Under the pieces are notes generated by a model, which made no database searches, was not told the DNA's origin, and was given only the letters and a program-made list of their open reading frames with translations. From the NCBI GenBank assembly GCA_021773035.1, contig JAJFKU010000029.1:62001-126000 (forward strand): 64,000 bases of DNA, written 5' to 3'. The stretch is from Woeseiaceae bacterium. GTDB taxonomy: Bacteria; Pseudomonadota; Gammaproteobacteria; Steroidobacterales; Woeseiaceae. This document shows, in pieces, positions 61,825 to 64,000 of the stretch. Numbering within the stretch: the first letter of the stretch is position 1; the number at the start of each line of letters is the position of its first letter. A program made the position numbers and the translations under genes.

Positions 61825-64000
61825 ATGCGGATTTTCGGTCTAGTACAGACAGCTTTCTTTTCAAAAAGCACCTTGATCTTTCTATGCTTGTGCAGCACGG
61901 GCATCTCAAACGCCGCCGAGCAATGGGGATGGACTGTTGAAATCCGGCGTGGCAACACACTCATCGCTTCAGACGGAATTGTTTACCCGAATCAATCCCA
62001 GGCAGTGGCAGCGATGCGAAATCTAAATCCGCCTCAGTCACAGTTGTTTACCGAAGCAAGTCCCGGTCACGGTAATCCAGGCAACGGCTCCATCGAAATC
62101 GAATATCGTGCACCGATCGTTCCGCTAATAATTGGAGAGCCGACGTACACACACGGTGTGCATCCGCTCTTATTCGGTCCACCGCCGCAAATATTCAATC
62201 CACTAGATGTAACCGACGAAGCGGATCTTGCCGAAGCTATCAACTCTTGGCATAAGACCAATAATGCACCAATTTGTGAATCACAAGACCGAAACGTGGT
62301 CATCGAAGATGCGTCCTGGGGCGGAGCTCCTACTGTTTCCAACAAGTCCTATTCCTATACAGCCTGGAGTTCGGATGTTTCGTCGACGATATGCTTTCCT
62401 GGCGATGAAACATTTCCATTTGACGATGGACTAACATTCAGCAACGTCTATCGGATTCGGGAGCAAACGTGTCCTGATGGTTACTTCTTTGCCTCGCAGG
62501 AGGCCGACGGTACCGGTACCTGCGAAATTCTTGAGCGAGGAGTGGTTCGCGGTACACCGCATCAGTGTGAAGTAACGCCTATTTCGACATCGGTCGGAAA
62601 CCCGTGCGATACGGTCACGGGTGCAAAAACGGAAACGGATATCGATTATTCATCGGATACTGTGAGCATTGTTCGCTCATACAACTCCCACGCGCAATTG
62701 CAAGATAGTTTTGGTCCTGGGTGGTTACACAACTATGACCGAAGAATGTCAGTATCTCGGCCACTGTTTGGTGGTGCGCCGGTACCCAGCATGCTTATAC
62801 GCTCATCAGGGGTCACAAACCTATTACGAGCGATCAGTTCAAACGGCGAGACTATGTGGCAATCCACTAGCGGTAACGGTTTGTTGACCAAGGCCGAAGG
62901 TGCAAATTATCGCGTAAATCTTAGATCAGGGGGCAGCGAACTTTATGATGCTGACGGCTTGCTAATTGAGCTTGTTGATGTTGCTGGCAGAATCACGCAA
63001 ATCGATCGAGACACAAATGGGGCGGTTTCACTGGTAACTGGGCCGTTTGGCAAGACGCTGACCTTCCATTACGACTCGGAGGATCGTCTGGTATCAATCG
63101 ATGATCCTGCTGGAAATCCGATTGTTTATGGCTACGGCCCTGGCGGAGAGCTTGCTTCAGTTACTTACCAAGATAGCACTGTCAAGCAGTACCACTACGA
63201 AGACCCAACGTTGCCATTTCACCTCACTGGAATAACCGATGAGAACGGTGAGCGATTTGCGACGTATTCCTATGACTCAATCGGCCGGACAGTCTTTTCG
63301 GAACATGCCGGCGGTGTAGAAAGATTCCAATTCGAATATCTTCCGACTCAGACCGTCGTCACAGATGCCAGCGGAACGCTATCCACTTATCAATTTACGA
63401 CAGATACATCGAGACTGAGGAAACTAACCGCACTGCTTGAAGAAGATGCAACGACAGTGATCAATTCGCCTAATTACAATTCCGAATTCCAACGGCGACC
63501 GACTTCGATAGTTGATCCGAACGGAGTTATGACTGAGTTCGCTTACGACCAATATCACAGGACGCAGATGATCGAGGCGAAAGGCCTTCCTGAGGAGCGA
63601 ATAACTCAGTACGAATACCTGTCAGACAATAGCAATCTGGTCACGCGAGAAACTTCGCCAAGTGTATTCCCCGGACAGACTAAAGAGATCGTGGTGGACT
63701 ACGGAAGCGACAGTCTTCCCGACTCAATGACGATTTCTGGGTTTACGGTCGATGGCGATCCTGTCCAACGTGTTATAACGACGACTTACAATGCGTTCGG
63801 TCAGCCGCTAGTGATTGATGGACCGCGCACCGACGTCTCCGATGTGATGACCTTTGCCTACCATGAATGCGTGACTGGGAATGAGTGCGGTCAGCCGCAG
63901 TGGAATCGAAACGCTCTAGGTCATACAACAACTTTTGACTCGTACGACGCCCACGGTCGAGTGGCTACGTCGACAGATCCGAACGGCGTGCAGACAACGA
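61825..64000 (+). CDS. Second secreted RHS-repeat protein (3' end outside window)
   Basis: Open from the ATG at 61825 (GGAG 7 nt upstream) to the window end, 725 codons. Signal peptide about 1-30 (STLIFLCLCSTGISNA), a unique N-terminal domain with several cysteines (about 31-265), then a DUF6531-like start (NPCDTVTGAKTETDIDYS, FGPGWLHNYDRRM). YD/RHS repeats follow (FHYDSEDRLVSIDDPAGNPI, YSYDSIGRTVF, FAYDQYHRTQMIEAKG). The N-terminal part differs from the island RHS protein, so it is a separate toxin type. Core, toxin tip and immunity gene must lie to the right. Confidence 0.88.
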   Translation, partial: MRIFGLVQTAFFSKSTLIFLCLCSTGISNAAEQWGWTVEIRRGNTLIASDGIVYPNQSQAVAAMRNLNPPQSQLFTEASPGHGNPGNGSIEIEYRAPIVPLIIGEPTYTHGVHPLLFGPPPQIFNPLDVTDEADLAEAINSWHKTNNAPICESQDRNVVIEDASWGGAPTVSNKSYSYTAWSSDVSSTICFPGDETFPFDDGLTFSNVYRIREQTCPDGYFFASQEADGTGTCEILERGVVRGTPHQCEVTPISTSVGNPCDTVTGAKTETDIDYSSDTVSIVRSYNSHAQLQDSFGPGWLHNYDRRMSVSRPLFGGAPVPSMLIRSSGVTNLLRAISSNGETMWQSTSGNGLLTKAEGANYRVNLRSGGSELYDADGLLIELVDVAGRITQIDRDTNGAVSLVTGPFGKTLTFHYDSEDRLVSIDDPAGNPIVYGYGPGGELASVTYQDSTVKQYHYEDPTLPFHLTGITDENGERFATYSYDSIGRTVFSEHAGGVERFQFEYLPTQTVVTDASGTLSTYQFTTDTSRLRKLTALLEEDATTVINSPNYNSEFQRRPTSIVDPNGVMTEFAYDQYHRTQMIEAKGLPEERITQYEYLSDNSNLVTRETSPSVFPGQTKEIVVDYGSDSLPDSMTISGFTVDGDPVQRVITTTYNAFGQPLVIDGPRTDVSDVMTFAYHECVTGNECGQPQWNRNALGHTTTFDSYDAHGRVATSTDPNGVQTT

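Overview
The window looks like a chromosomal segment of a marine-type gammaproteobacterium (inference). It has many TonB-dependent receptors with ECF sigma/FecR signalling, a DUF5916 outer-membrane protein, a DUF6502 protein, MarC, an Atm1-like ABC transporter and a solo LuxR regulator. Core-style genes alternate with one well-delimited genomic island and an insertion-sequence-rich right end.

Layout. (1) 1-7.9 kb: the end of an ABC exporter converges on a minus-strand operon, ECF sigma > FecR > STN-type TonB receptor > S9 peptidase. The peptidase carries the hallmarks of lasso-peptide isopeptidases (GFLRGG and GLSDG motifs, C-terminal EYHVK). This is the uptake/degradation half of a lasso-peptide locus, so precursor and maturation genes are expected just left of base 1. 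(2) 8.3-13.3 kb: solo LuxR, cytochrome P450 and a second TonB receptor on the plus strand, followed by a near-duplicate of the first ECF sigma gene. (3) 13.4-22.8 kb: GntR, MOSC, a SnoaL-AraC fusion, a membrane protein, a PuuB-like oxidase, a Tat-exported spermidine-dehydrogenase-like flavoprotein and a cupin, with two genes (Na+:solute symporter, aldehyde dehydrogenase) reduced to internally deleted relics; then an overlapping MarC/secreted protein/K+ channel operon. (4) 23.2-29 kb: a membrane-anchored protein with a DeoR-sensor-like domain, and a secreted toxin-like protein with overlapping downstream genes (probable immunity gene and an RraB-like lipoprotein), then a DUF819 permease.

(5) 29.12-52.43 kb: an island of about 23.3 kb inserted in tRNA-Cys(GCA). 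A 22-bp copy of the tRNA 3' end marks the left border; the intact tRNA and a tyrosine integrase (one frameshift) mark the right. Cargo includes a three-gene operon behind an attenuator-like leader, a RES-domain protein, a DUF4062 (TIR-like) protein, a HEPN-like protein, a serine recombinase with an upstream dyad, phage relics (terminase small subunit, tape measure), a 1,881-residue RHS toxin with a membrane-type immunity candidate, and an AlpA/winged-helix/zinc-ribbon control region with two operator arrays.

(6) 52.5-57.7 kb: BNR-like lipoprotein, DUF5916 barrel and a large GNAT-like protein. (7) 57.8-64 kb: an intact IS30 element, an IS6-type element broken by a 23-nt insertion, a DUF6502 gene, a 158-bp MITE-like element with the same termini, another IS6 relic and the first 2.2 kb of a second secreted RHS protein that runs off the window.

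Working view: the left part is an ECF-controlled system for importing a lasso peptide and opening its ring, while the island and right end are a reservoir of conflict genes (RHS and ART-like toxins, RES, HEPN, TIR-like). Family names come from motif recognition by eye; no database search was run.
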